Assembly: GCA_001801025.1 (NCBI GenBank) | Contig: MGWO01000013.1 | Location: 264,476 to 328,475 of the forward strand | Reading direction: 5' to 3' | DNA from: Gallionellales bacterium GWA2_54_124 | Lineage (GTDB): Bacteria > Pseudomonadota > Gammaproteobacteria > Burkholderiales > Gallionellaceae | DNA length: 64,000 bases | Shown: positions 8,643-16,208 of the stretch, piece by piece | How positions within the stretch are numbered: position 1 is the first letter of the stretch | Layout of the letters: each line of letters opens with the position of its first letter | Program-made: the position numbers and the translations under genes | Notes under the pieces: generated by a model | Seen by the model: the letters and a program-made list of their open reading frames with translations, nothing else | Told to the model about the DNA's origin: nothing | Database searches by the model: none

Positions 8643-10064
8643 TCAACGCTTAGGACCGCGGAATACACTGTTGTATTCAGCAGCCATCGTCGGATTCTCC
8701 ACATTTTCAACTCTGAATTGCATCTTGGTCACCTCACCCATCACATTTTCAGCAGGCGCCTTCACAAACACCGTAAAACCGGCCGCTTTGCCGTGGTGGA
8801 CTAACTGCGTTTTATCCGCATCGACGATAAGCTGACCTTTTACACCACCTTCAGCACTGACTTTGACATACAGATCCTTATCGGTTTTATTCAAAACTTT
8901 AAAAGTGTATTTGTTCTGTATCGACCCGTCACTCATACGTACAAACAACGGCTGACGTTCCGGTTCCACGCTCAGCTTCATCGAGCCCAGGTGTGTCAGT
9001 CCGTATATGATTCCACCCAGCGACAGCAGAATGATAACGACATACACCCAGGTACGCGGATGCTGGTATAGTTTTTTCACAGGACGACCTTCCAGTTCGT
9101 CGAGCGAAGCGTAGCGAATCAATCCGCGGGGTTTTCCGATTTTATCCATTACGGAATCACAGGCATCAAGGCATAGGCCGCAGGTAATACAGCCGAGTTG
9201 TTGCCCATCCCTTATGTCGACACCCGTCGGGCAAACCTGCACACACTGAAAGCAATCGATGCAATCGCCCTGCTGTTCAACGACCTTCCCGCCGCTGCGC
9301 AACTTGCCGCGTGGCTCTCCGCGAGCCACGTCATAGGCTGGAAGTATCGTCTGTGAATCAGCCATAACTGCTTGAATTCGTGCATACGGACACAACCACA
9401 AGCACGCCTGCTCACGCATGAAACCCGCAAGAAAATAGGTACCCAGTGTAAACGCAGTTAGCGTTGTCATTTCCAGCATCGACAGCTTGAAATTCATCAG
9501 ATCATGCCAGTAAACAAAGGCATCTTCAAACCAGATCGTAAAACTGATTCCGGTAAATACGGCAATGGCGAGCCAGATTAAATGCTTGCTAACCTTGCGT
9601 AAAATCTTATCGGCATTCCACGGAGCGGCATCCAGTTTATGACGTTTGTTCGGGTTTCCCTCAATTTTTTCTTCTATCCAGGTAAACAGATCAACCCACG
9701 CTGTCTGAAAACAGAAAAAGCCGCAAAATACGCGAGATGCGACCGAGGTCACCGCAAACAGTGTCATCGCCAGGAGCAGCAGCAGCAATGAAACCATCCA
9801 GATATCTTGCGGAAGGATCGTCAAATTAAAGATGTGAAACTGGCGATTGTTAACGTCGAGTAGCAAGGCCTGTTTTCCATTCCAGCGCAGATAGGCACCA
9901 AAGAAGAAAATCAACCAGAAGGATTCTGTGATGTATTTAAGCGTTCGGAAGCGTCCCGGCATGCGTTTCGCATGTATCGTTTTGTCACCCAGATTTACCG
10001 ACCACTCTTCGTGCTCACTGTAAATACCCGTTACGCTGCCAACTTCTTTTACTGGTTCACTCAT
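8643..10064 (-). CDS. ccoG: cbb3 oxidase accessory ferredoxin-like protein CcoG
   Basis: Membrane-bound iron-sulfur protein of the RdxA/FixG family, reported to act as a copper(II) reductase feeding copper to the cbb3 pathway. Several membrane helices occupy the first half. A double [4Fe-4S] ferredoxin region follows (CIDCFQCVQVCPTGVD, then GCITCGLCLDACD), and the C-terminus is an Ig-like periplasmic domain (FRVENVENPTMA). The open frame starts at 10070, but the ATG at 10064 has GGGGAG six bases ahead and is the better start. It is the first gene of ccoGHIS; the terminator at 10204-10237 separates it from ccoNOQP, so it should have its own promoter in 10065-10203. Confidence 0.93.
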   Translation of the reverse strand: MSEPVKEVGSVTGIYSEHEEWSVNLGDKTIHAKRMPGRFRTLKYITESFWLIFFFGAYLRWNGKQALLLDVNNRQFHIFNLTILPQDIWMVSLLLLLLAMTLFAVTSVASRVFCGFFCFQTAWVDLFTWIEEKIEGNPNKRHKLDAAPWNADKILRKVSKHLIWLAIAVFTGISFTIWFEDAFVYWHDLMNFKLSMLEMTTLTAFTLGTYFLAGFMREQACLWLCPYARIQAVMADSQTILPAYDVARGEPRGKLRSGGKVVEQQGDCIDCFQCVQVCPTGVDIRDGQQLGCITCGLCLDACDSVMDKIGKPRGLIRYASLDELEGRPVKKLYQHPRTWVYVVIILLSLGGIIYGLTHLGSMKLSVEPERQPLFVRMSDGSIQNKYTFKVLNKTDKDLYVKVSAEGGVKGQLIVDADKTQLVHHGKAAGFTVFVKAPAENVMGEVTKMQFRVENVENPTMAAEYNSVFRGPKR

Positions 10065-10203
10065 CTTCAACTCCCCATTTCCTTCATTCGAAGCAACTTA
10101 ATGACAATTGCAAAGATCGCTCTGGATAACCACGATCATTATAAATTAGATTATTCTTATAGTTACGTGATTATTCTGAGACATCTTCAGTTTACAGACC
10201 GTA

Positions 10204-10237
10204 ATAAAAAAAGGAGGAGGCTAGCCTCCTCCTCCTT
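10204..10237 (-). terminator. Strong terminator of the ccoNOQP transcript
   Basis: On the minus strand AAGGAGGAGG and CCTCCTCCTT form a long GC-rich stem with CTAG at the centre, followed by a run of seven T. It lies 13 bases after the stop of the small membrane gene behind ccoP. Confidence 0.9.
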
Positions 10238-10249
10238 CAAACCGGCAAA

Positions 10250-10372
10250 TTACTTTTCGCCGGATTTTTTAGTCATTGCATTTTTGAACAAAAAGACCAG
10301 AGCAAAAATCAACGCCGCAAAAGCGCCGGCAGTGCCGATCATCAAACTCCAATATACAAAGTCGTGGCCCAT
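10250..10372 (-). CDS. 40-residue membrane protein behind ccoP
   Basis: A short reading frame absent from ordinary ORF lists. It begins MGHDFVYWSLMIGTAGA, has one hydrophobic helix (AFAALIFALVFLF) and ends in a positively charged tail (NAMTKKSGEK). AAAGGA precedes the ATG at 10372 at good spacing, and a strong terminator follows the stop, so it closes the ccoNOQP operon. Single-helix subunits of similar size, such as CcoM in Pseudomonas stutzeri cbb3, stabilise the oxidase, and this could be a functional counterpart. That is inference from position and shape; I see no diagnostic motif. Confidence 0.7.
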   Translation of the reverse strand: MGHDFVYWSLMIGTAGAFAALIFALVFLFKNAMTKKSGEK

Positions 10373-10393
10373 TTCTATTTTCCTTTCATAAAA

Positions 10394-10418
10394 CCTGCGC
10401 AGGGTTTAACTGCGCAGG
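10394..10418 (-). promoter_or_regulatory. Hairpin between ccoP and the small membrane gene
   Basis: CCTGCGCAG and CTGCGCAGG (arms at 10410-10418 and 10394-10402) form a perfect stem followed by TTTT on the minus strand. It may act as a partial terminator or an RNA-stabilising hairpin, giving different levels of ccoP and the downstream small gene. Confidence 0.5.
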
Positions 10419-10429
10419 AAAACGGAGAT

Positions 10430-11431
10430 TTACTTGGCTTCAGGTGCTGGAGCTGCTTCAGGTGCTGGAGCTGCTTCAACGGCTGCTACAGGTGCAGCGG
10501 CCTCATCCTTCTGACCGCCACCGAACTTGTAAACATAGACAGCCAGCTTCTTCATATCAACAGCAGACAATTTACCTGATGCGGTGAAGTTAGGCATGAT
10601 TGCTGCACGAGCATTGGCGTCACCAGAGTTCACACCATAAGTGATAGTCTGCTTGATGCCTTCGATAGAACCATCGAAGCGCCAAACACGATCAGTCAGG
10701 TTAGCTGAACCCATAGCTTGAATACCCTTGGCATCGGCGCCATGGCAAGCAGTACAGTCGCTCTCCATGAATACCTTCTTACCAGCCGCTTCAGAATCGC
10801 CACGACCTTCACTCAATGCGAGTACGTATTTGGATACGTCATCGATTTGCTGAGCAGACAGGGTATCCTTATGCGCAGTCATCATGCCCTGGCGACCGCC
10901 AGTGATGGTAGCGTGGATGTCGTCAATTTTGCCACCATACAACCAGTCATCGTCGTTCAGACGTGGCGCCATCAGACCTTGTTCGCGAACCGCAAACTTA
11001 GCACCTACCTGCTCTGTTCCAACGCCGTTTTGACCATGGCAACCACCGCAATTGTCCGAGAACAACACTTTTCCTGAACGCTCAACGTACTTGGACAGCT
11101 CTTCGTCTGCAAGAATCGCAGCCGGTGTCATTGTCTTCAGCTTGTCTTCAAACGGACGACGCACGTCATCCAGAACTTTCTGGTCTTCAGCCAACTCTTT
11201 GATAGCAGTCCACTGTCCCGTTCCAGGCAAACCAATACCCTTAAAGAACGTACCATTAGTTGCCAGAGGGATAGCCGGATACATAATAAAATATATCACT
11301 ACCCAAAGCGCACTTGCAGTCAGACCAAGCATCCACCATTTTGGCGGCTGATTGACAAAGTCCGCCAAATCATCATCCCATACATGCCCCGTGGTAGGCA
11401 CACCACCAGCGGAGTTGTGATTATCACTCAT
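10430..11431 (-). CDS. ccoP: cbb3 oxidase dihaem cytochrome c subunit CcoP
   Basis: Membrane-anchored electron-transfer subunit. The 333 residues have an N-terminal helix pair (WWMLGLTASALWVVIYFIMY), then two cytochrome c domains with CGGCH and CTACH haem-binding motifs. Methionine-bearing stretches (QGLMAPRLND, AIMPNF) are possible distal ligands. The C-terminus is an Ala/Pro/Glu repeat tail (APAPEAAPAPEAK), longer than usual. The ATG overlaps the ccoQ stop as ATGA with GGAG ahead, so translation is coupled. Confidence 0.95.
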   Translation of the reverse strand: MSDNHNSAGGVPTTGHVWDDDLADFVNQPPKWWMLGLTASALWVVIYFIMYPAIPLATNGTFFKGIGLPGTGQWTAIKELAEDQKVLDDVRRPFEDKLKTMTPAAILADEELSKYVERSGKVLFSDNCGGCHGQNGVGTEQVGAKFAVREQGLMAPRLNDDDWLYGGKIDDIHATITGGRQGMMTAHKDTLSAQQIDDVSKYVLALSEGRGDSEAAGKKVFMESDCTACHGADAKGIQAMGSANLTDRVWRFDGSIEGIKQTITYGVNSGDANARAAIMPNFTASGKLSAVDMKKLAVYVYKFGGGQKDEAAAPVAAVEAAPAPEAAPAPEAK

Positions 11432-11628
11432 TTTTTATCTCCTGAATTGTTGTACTCGCCGTCTTCCCGCAGAGCCATGTCGCTCTGCGAGTCGAATGCA
11501 TCCTTGTTCTTAGGATTGAACACCATCACATAGACCACAATCATCGCGATGAAGGCCGCCACGGTGAAAAAAACACCCTGCCAGTCATTACCGCTCATAG
11601 CTGCCCAGTCCGTGTGCAGGTAGTCCAT
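11428..11628 (-). CDS. ccoQ: cbb3 oxidase small subunit CcoQ
   Basis: Small single-helix subunit (FixQ family). The protein from the ATG at 11628 is 66 residues: MDYLHTDWAAM, a helix FFTVAAFIAMIVVYVMVF, then the family motif NPKNKDAFD, which usually reads P-x-(K/R)-(K/R)-x-x-F/Y. The frame remains open to a TTG at 11661, overlapping ccoO. A GTG at 11640 with GAGGAAGG ahead is another possible start. It sits between ccoO and ccoP with coding overlaps, as in most ccoNOQP operons. Confidence 0.85.
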   Translation of the reverse strand: MDYLHTDWAAMSGNDWQGVFFTVAAFIAMIVVYVMVFNPKNKDAFDSQSDMALREDGEYNNSGDKK

Positions 11629-11632
11629 CAGT

Positions 11633-12430
11633 TTAGTCACGGTAGTTGACACCTTCCTCAAACTTCACGTGATTACCCAAGGATTGCAGGTAAGCGATAA
11701 CTGCGTCCATTTCTGTCTTGCCTTCGAGTTCTGCTGCTGCGCCTGCGATGTAGGCATCAGTGTAGATCGTCTTAGGAACAGGATTGAACGGCATCTTGGT
11801 CATAACTTCCAGTGTCTTGATAGTCTTGGTCTTATCAACCATAGCCTTATCCAGGAAGAAGAAGTTAGGCATAACGGATTCAGGAACCACGTCACGCGGA
11901 TACTTCAGATGCTTGCGATGCCATTCATCGGAATACTTACCACCTAAACGGGCGATATCCGGACCGGTACGCTTGGAACCCCACTGATAAGTGTGATCGT
12001 ACATCGACTCTTCAGCGATTGAGTAGTGACCATAACGATCCTTCTCATCGCGGAACGGACGAATCATCTGCGAATGGCACAGGAAACAGCCTTCACGGAT
12101 GTAAACATGACGACCTGCTGTTTCCAGCGCGGTGTAAGGACGTACGCCATCGCCGGGCTGCCAGTCTGCGAGGGTCTTGTGGGCCGAGGTAGTTGGATTC
12201 CAGACAATTTTATCCATAGGGATCGCATTGCCTTGCAAGTCTTTATGTGAAGTACCGTTAAATGTACCGTCACCGCCATTCATACCCGTGTTTGGCAGGT
12301 AGAACAAAGGCACAATTTCCACGATACCGCCCACCGCGACAGCAATCGCGGTTAAGACGAACATCAGCAGCGTATTGCGTTCGATCTTGTCCTGAAACTT
12401 GGTTGAATAAATTTTATCGTGATCAGACAT
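11633..12430 (-). CDS. ccoO: cbb3 oxidase monohaem cytochrome c subunit CcoO
   Basis: Membrane-anchored cytochrome c (FixO) passing electrons from CcoP to CcoN. The 265 residues have one N-terminal helix (TLLMFVLTAIAVAVGGIVEI) and one haem motif in GCFLCHSQMIRPFRDE; the CxxCH followed by SQ and RPF is the CcoO signature. KRTGPDIARLGGKYSD is also conserved in the family. GGGGAG precedes the ATG. It is the second gene of the operon, 12 bases after ccoN. Confidence 0.96.
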   Translation of the reverse strand: MSDHDKIYSTKFQDKIERNTLLMFVLTAIAVAVGGIVEIVPLFYLPNTGMNGGDGTFNGTSHKDLQGNAIPMDKIVWNPTTSAHKTLADWQPGDGVRPYTALETAGRHVYIREGCFLCHSQMIRPFRDEKDRYGHYSIAEESMYDHTYQWGSKRTGPDIARLGGKYSDEWHRKHLKYPRDVVPESVMPNFFFLDKAMVDKTKTIKTLEVMTKMPFNPVPKTIYTDAYIAGAAAELEGKTEMDAVIAYLQSLGNHVKFEEGVNYRD

Positions 12431-12442
12431 ATTTTTCTCCCC

Positions 12443-13873
12443 TTATGCTTTAGCTGCGACAGCGTTTACGCCGCGAACAGCGCTAGCCTGACGAATAGTC
12501 ATCACAACGTTGAACAGCATGATCCATGCGCCCAGATTGAAGATTGCACCGCCAACCGCACGCATTACATAGTAAGGATGCATAGCAGATACAGATTCAA
12601 CGAAGGTGTAGGTCAACGTGCCGAACTCGTCGTAATCACGCCACATGAGACCCTGCATAATGCCGGATACCCACATTGCAACAACATAAGTAACTGCACC
12701 GATCAAGGCTACCCAGAAGTGAATGTTCACCAGACGATCAGAATACATTTCGGTATTCCACAATTTCTTGACCATATGGTACAGAGCACCGAAGGAGATC
12801 ATTGACATCCAGCCCAAAGCGCCGGCGTGTACGTGACCCACAGTCCAGTCAGTGTAATGGGACAATGCGTTTACAGACTTGATCGCCATAACAGGACCGT
12901 CGAATGTAGACATCGCATAGAACGCCATCGCTGTCACCAGGAAACGCAGGATGTAGTCAGTACGCAGCTTGTCCCATGCACCGGACAGCGTCATCATACC
13001 GTTCATCGCGCCACCCCATGATGGGATGATCATCGCCAGAGAAACAGCTGCACCGAGCGAACCGGTCCAGTCAGGCAATGCAGTGTATTGCAGATGGTGA
13101 GCACCCAGCCATACGTAACCGAAAGTCAGTGTCCAGAAGTGCAGAACAGACAAACGATACGAGAACACCGGACGACCGGATTGCTTAGGGATGAAGTAGT
13201 ACATGATACCGAGGAAACCGCCGGTCAGATAGAAACCAACCGCGTTATGACCCCACCACCATTGAATCATCGCATCCTGAACGCCAGAATAGATAGAGTA
13301 AGAAGTCGCCCAATCCACTGGAATTGCCAAGCTGTTAACCACGTGCAGGTAAGTGATCATGACGATCATACCCATGGTGAACCAGTTTGATACGTAGATG
13401 TGCGAAGTCTTACGGATACCGATCGTCATGATGTAGTTCAGACCATATGACAGCCAGACTACGGCGATCATGATGTCTACCCACCAAGGCAATTCTGCGT
13501 ATTCCTTACCTTCTGACAGACCCAGAGGCAAAGTAATAACAGCCAGAACGATGATCAGATTCCAACCCCAGAACGTAAACCACGCCATGGTGTTGCTCCA
13601 CAGCTTGGTAGCACCGGTGCGTTGTACGATGTAGAAACCAGTCGCCATCAGTACACAACCACCAAACGCAAAAATCACCGCATTGGTATGCAGTGGACGC
13701 AGACGCCCAAATGTAATTTGAGGAATGTCAAAGTTTAAAAACGGAAACGCTAATTCGAATGCGACATACACACCGATCAACGTACCTACTACCCCATAGA
13801 TAACCGCCGCGATGGTAAACCATCTGACGATATCCATATCATACTTTACTGGTGTCGCTTGCGTAGCTTCCAC
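12443..13873 (-). CDS. ccoN: cbb3 oxidase catalytic subunit CcoN
   Basis: Haem-copper oxidase subunit I, which reduces oxygen at the haem b3-CuB centre. About twelve helices are visible over 476 residues. Landmark histidines lie in LRPLHTNAVIFAFGG (low-spin haem), WWWGHNAVGFYLT (CuB), LHFWTLTFGYVWLGAHHLQYT and DWTVGHVHAGALGW. The open frame begins with a TTG at 13894, but GTG at 13873 has GGGAGGAG five bases ahead, so I take it as the start. It is the first gene of ccoNOQP. Expression should be activated by FNR through the box at 14104-14117. Confidence 0.96.
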   Translation of the reverse strand: MEATQATPVKYDMDIVRWFTIAAVIYGVVGTLIGVYVAFELAFPFLNFDIPQITFGRLRPLHTNAVIFAFGGCVLMATGFYIVQRTGATKLWSNTMAWFTFWGWNLIIVLAVITLPLGLSEGKEYAELPWWVDIMIAVVWLSYGLNYIMTIGIRKTSHIYVSNWFTMGMIVMITYLHVVNSLAIPVDWATSYSIYSGVQDAMIQWWWGHNAVGFYLTGGFLGIMYYFIPKQSGRPVFSYRLSVLHFWTLTFGYVWLGAHHLQYTALPDWTGSLGAAVSLAMIIPSWGGAMNGMMTLSGAWDKLRTDYILRFLVTAMAFYAMSTFDGPVMAIKSVNALSHYTDWTVGHVHAGALGWMSMISFGALYHMVKKLWNTEMYSDRLVNIHFWVALIGAVTYVVAMWVSGIMQGLMWRDYDEFGTLTYTFVESVSAMHPYYVMRAVGGAIFNLGAWIMLFNVVMTIRQASAVRGVNAVAAKA

Positions 13874-14103
13874 AGTATCTCCTCCCAAGAGCAAAGTTTA
13901 AAAATAATGAGTTATTTGCTTCGCAACTGCCAAGCAATTAACCCATCTCTTCTTACAGCTTAAATAAAGCTGCGCAATCATGGCACATCCACAAGGTTTT
14001 AGTAAAGCAAATTGCGACAATCCGCCGCGCATTCCCACCTAAAACACTCAAGCTTTACCATGAATTGCATGAGCGAATAGTAGACGATATATGCGGGTAT
14101 CGT

Positions 14104-14117
14104 TTGATGTAAATCAA
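14104..14117. promoter_or_regulatory. Perfect FNR box of the ccoNOQP promoter
   Basis: TTGATGTAAATCAA is an exact TTGATnnnnATCAA site. On the minus strand a TACTAT -10-like hexamer at 14082-14077 is placed for a class II FNR promoter with a start near 14070, leaving a leader of about 195 bases before ccoN. Confidence 0.85.
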
Positions 14118-14428
14118 TCTGCTGTTGCGATCACCGCAGAAGTTTTATACAACCACTCTTAAGATTCAAAGACAAGCAAACACTGCTCGCTGATCTTATA
14201 CGCCGTTCTCCAAAATTAAATACCCCCCCTTTCAGAGCAGCCACATCCCTGTAAGAGCGGGATTATTCGGTGGTCGCATTGCTTCTGCGACCACGCCATC
14301 GCTCGCTTTACTCGGGACCAGCCTGCGGCCGTCCTGCGTCGCCTCCTATTGGTCGGACTCCTGGTGCTCGGGAGCACGTTGCATCCTTGCCACCCTCGCT
14401 TCCCACCCCGCTCGGGATCGCACTTCGT

Positions 14429-14451
14429 GCGTCCTGCGCGAGCGATGCTCG
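14429..14451 (+). repeat. Repeat unit, copy 1
   Basis: A 23-base string containing CCTGCGCGAGCGATGCTCG is repeated exactly at 14589-14611, 160 bases later. Both copies are followed by TGGT-GAACC-like sequence (GTTGGTTGAACCC here). Confidence 0.7.
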
Positions 14452-14494
14452 TTGGTTGAACCCAGAACAGTATCTCTCACTCGCTACACCGAAA

Positions 14495-14522
14495 ATAAAA
14501 AAGGACACCCTGACGGGTGCCC
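14495..14522 (-). terminator. Leftward terminator in the repeat region
   Basis: On the minus strand GGGCACCC and GGGTGTCC pair around GTCA, followed by TTTTTTATTTT. No protein gene reads into it, so it may end a non-coding transcript or be a remnant. Confidence 0.6.
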
Positions 14523-14588
14523 TCACATTTCACGAGATCGGGATTGTTCGCGCTTCGCGTTGCATCCGCGATGCACTTCGCGCGTTGC

Positions 14589-14611
14589 GCGTCCTGCGCG
14601 AGCGATGCTCG
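14589..14611 (+). repeat. Repeat unit, copy 2
   Basis: Second exact copy of the 23-base string at 14429-14451. It continues into CTGGTCGAACCAA and then the tRNA-like end at 14628-14652. Confidence 0.7.
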
Positions 14612-14627
14612 CTGGTCGAACCAAAAT

Positions 14628-14652
14628 GGGTTCTCACCCACCCTATCCGCCA
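14628..14652 (+). other. tRNA-Ser-like 3' end fragment
   Basis: GGGTTCTCACCC followed by ACCCTATCCGCCA closely resembles the T-arm and acceptor end with CCA of bacterial tRNA-Ser. No anticodon or D arm is found upstream, so it is not a working tRNA. Such partial copies are what integrases that target tRNA genes leave at island edges. Confidence 0.4.
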
Positions 14653-14655
14653 ATG

Positions 14656-14679
14656 AAAAAGCCCCTAAATCGGGGCTTT
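14656..14679. terminator. Hairpin behind the tRNA-like fragment
   Basis: AAAGCCCC and GGGGCTTT (14658-14665, 14672-14679) form a perfect stem. The T-tract is better on the minus strand (GGGGCTTTTTC), but the position just after the CCA end also suits a tRNA terminator. Confidence 0.55.
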
Positions 14680-15013
14680 GTCAATTCGATGGCGGAGCAA
14701 TGAGTCATAGCCCCTTTCGTCTCTGCTGTTTACTCCTGCAAACAGGGTAATTTACAGCGAATTGGTCGAATTCTACTTCACCACCGTCGATCCTTACTAG
14801 CCAAAGGCCAGCAACGACGCCACTTTCAGGCACTTTCTTTAATTTGCCAAAACAATGAAACAGGGAATTATCAGGAGGGCGTCAATTGTCAGGCTCTCGC
14901 TGGCCTGACTCGGCCCGACAGCCATTCAGAGTAATGGCCAATCCCGCCAGATTCTTGCCGCCTTGTCCTTATACTGTGAGTTACGTTTCAGCTTTTCCGA
15001 CAGGAGGTTAGCT

Positions 15014-16183
15014 GTGAAATCCGTTTTTCATCGTTTTACCCGCCAACAACTATATGACTTGGTCTGGGAGTCGCCGATCACCTCGGTTGCCAAAGAACTG
15101 GGTGTTTCTGACGTGGCAGTCGCAAAGGCTTGCAGAAAGGCTGAAATTCCCATTCCTCCTCGCGGCTACTGGGCAAAACTACACGCCGGCAAGCAAGTTA
15201 TTCGGGGTCAGCTCGGCTATCGAGGACTCGGCAAATCGGATGAAATCTCCATCGGCAATTATTATTTCGCCTCTCCCCGAGATTGGGATGCCGATTTGCC
15301 TCCTCCTCCAAGCTATTCGGAATCTCCAGCGGAAGTGTTCGAGCGCGCGCGAGTAATGGTGAAAGGAGTTTCTTTCCCTAAGACGCTTTCTAATCCACAC
15401 CGCGAGATCGATGCCGTCCTAAAGGAAGATGAAGCACGAAGGGCTGAGTTGCTGAAAACTCCGTATTACTGGAAAAAGCCAGTCTTTGACACGCCGGAAG
15501 ATAAGCGCCGTTTGAAAATACTCAATGCCATTTTCACCGTCATGACTAAGGTTGGAGAAAAGCCGTTTCTAAACTGTCGTGACCAAATCTCTGCTGGCGT
15601 CATTGTGGGGGAAATGCGCATTGCCATCGAGTTTGAAACTCTCCACCAGAAAAAACGCCCGATCCCTCCAGAGAAACTACCAAAGACAAAACCTCAACTC
15701 AAGCTGACGATCACACACTATGGCTCTGATCCGGAATTCCAAACCTGCTGGGCCGATTCGAACGAGTCACAGCTGGAAGAACATATCGAGCAAATTTCAG
15801 CCAATCTACTGATCGCTGGAGAAATGAACTACCGAAGCCAAGTTCAACACTCATATGACTGGATGGTCGAGCGCAAAGCTGAGCATGAAAAGAAGAAGCG
15901 AGAGGAACAAGAGCGCAGAGAGCGTGAACGGCTGGAACAAATCCGGAAGCTGAAAAAGCAAAGGCGGCGCCAGCTGCTAGTTGATGTCATGAGTTGGCGC
16001 AGAGCGGATGAGATTCGGTCATTTGTTGCCGCCGTGAAAGCGCGCCCAGACCTGAAATCCTGCACTGAGGCCATAGAAAAACTTGATCACTGGGCTGCAT
16101 GGGCCTTAGCGGAGGCCGATCAGATGGATCCTATGAAACGAGAAATCTCAAAACTAACTGACTGGTGCTTCCCTGTCTTCTAA
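15014..16183 (+). CDS. Unrecognised protein with N-terminal HTH and charged coiled coil
   Basis: I do not recognise a family with certainty. The 389-residue protein starts with a helix-turn-helix-like segment (FTRQQLYDLVWESPITSVAKELGVSD in two parts, residues about 7-35, followed by VAVAKACRKAEIPIPPRGYW). A mixed middle domain follows, then a highly charged helix (HEKKKREEQERRERERLEQ, about 283-310) and a helical end. The open frame reaches back to 14963, but GTG at 15014 has a perfect AGGAGG six bases ahead. It is a single gene at the left edge of the island, convergent with the PLD-HEPN gene 25 bases away. A DNA-binding role is plausible from the HTH only. Confidence 0.7.
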   Translation: MKSVFHRFTRQQLYDLVWESPITSVAKELGVSDVAVAKACRKAEIPIPPRGYWAKLHAGKQVIRGQLGYRGLGKSDEISIGNYYFASPRDWDADLPPPPSYSESPAEVFERARVMVKGVSFPKTLSNPHREIDAVLKEDEARRAELLKTPYYWKKPVFDTPEDKRRLKILNAIFTVMTKVGEKPFLNCRDQISAGVIVGEMRIAIEFETLHQKKRPIPPEKLPKTKPQLKLTITHYGSDPEFQTCWADSNESQLEEHIEQISANLLIAGEMNYRSQVQHSYDWMVERKAEHEKKKREEQERRERERLEQIRKLKKQRRRQLLVDVMSWRRADEIRSFVAAVKARPDLKSCTEAIEKLDHWAAWALAEADQMDPMKREISKLTDWCFPVF

Positions 16184-16208
16184 CCTGACAAAGACAAGTA
16201 CAACGTAT

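Larger units (their letters stand above)
13874..15013. other. 1.1 kb non-coding region left of the defence island
   Basis: Apart from the ccoN promoter (13.9-14.12 kb), this stretch has no convincing gene; the short open frames are GC-rich repeat sequence without start signals. It contains two copies of a repeated unit, two leftward terminators and a tRNA-like 3' end, listed separately. From 14700 to 15000 I see nothing I can name. Confidence 0.6.

Noticed and set aside
14270-14703. Several overlapping frames of 70-130 codons
   Set aside because: They read through the repeat units and terminators, are rich in Arg/Cys/Pro and have no start signals.
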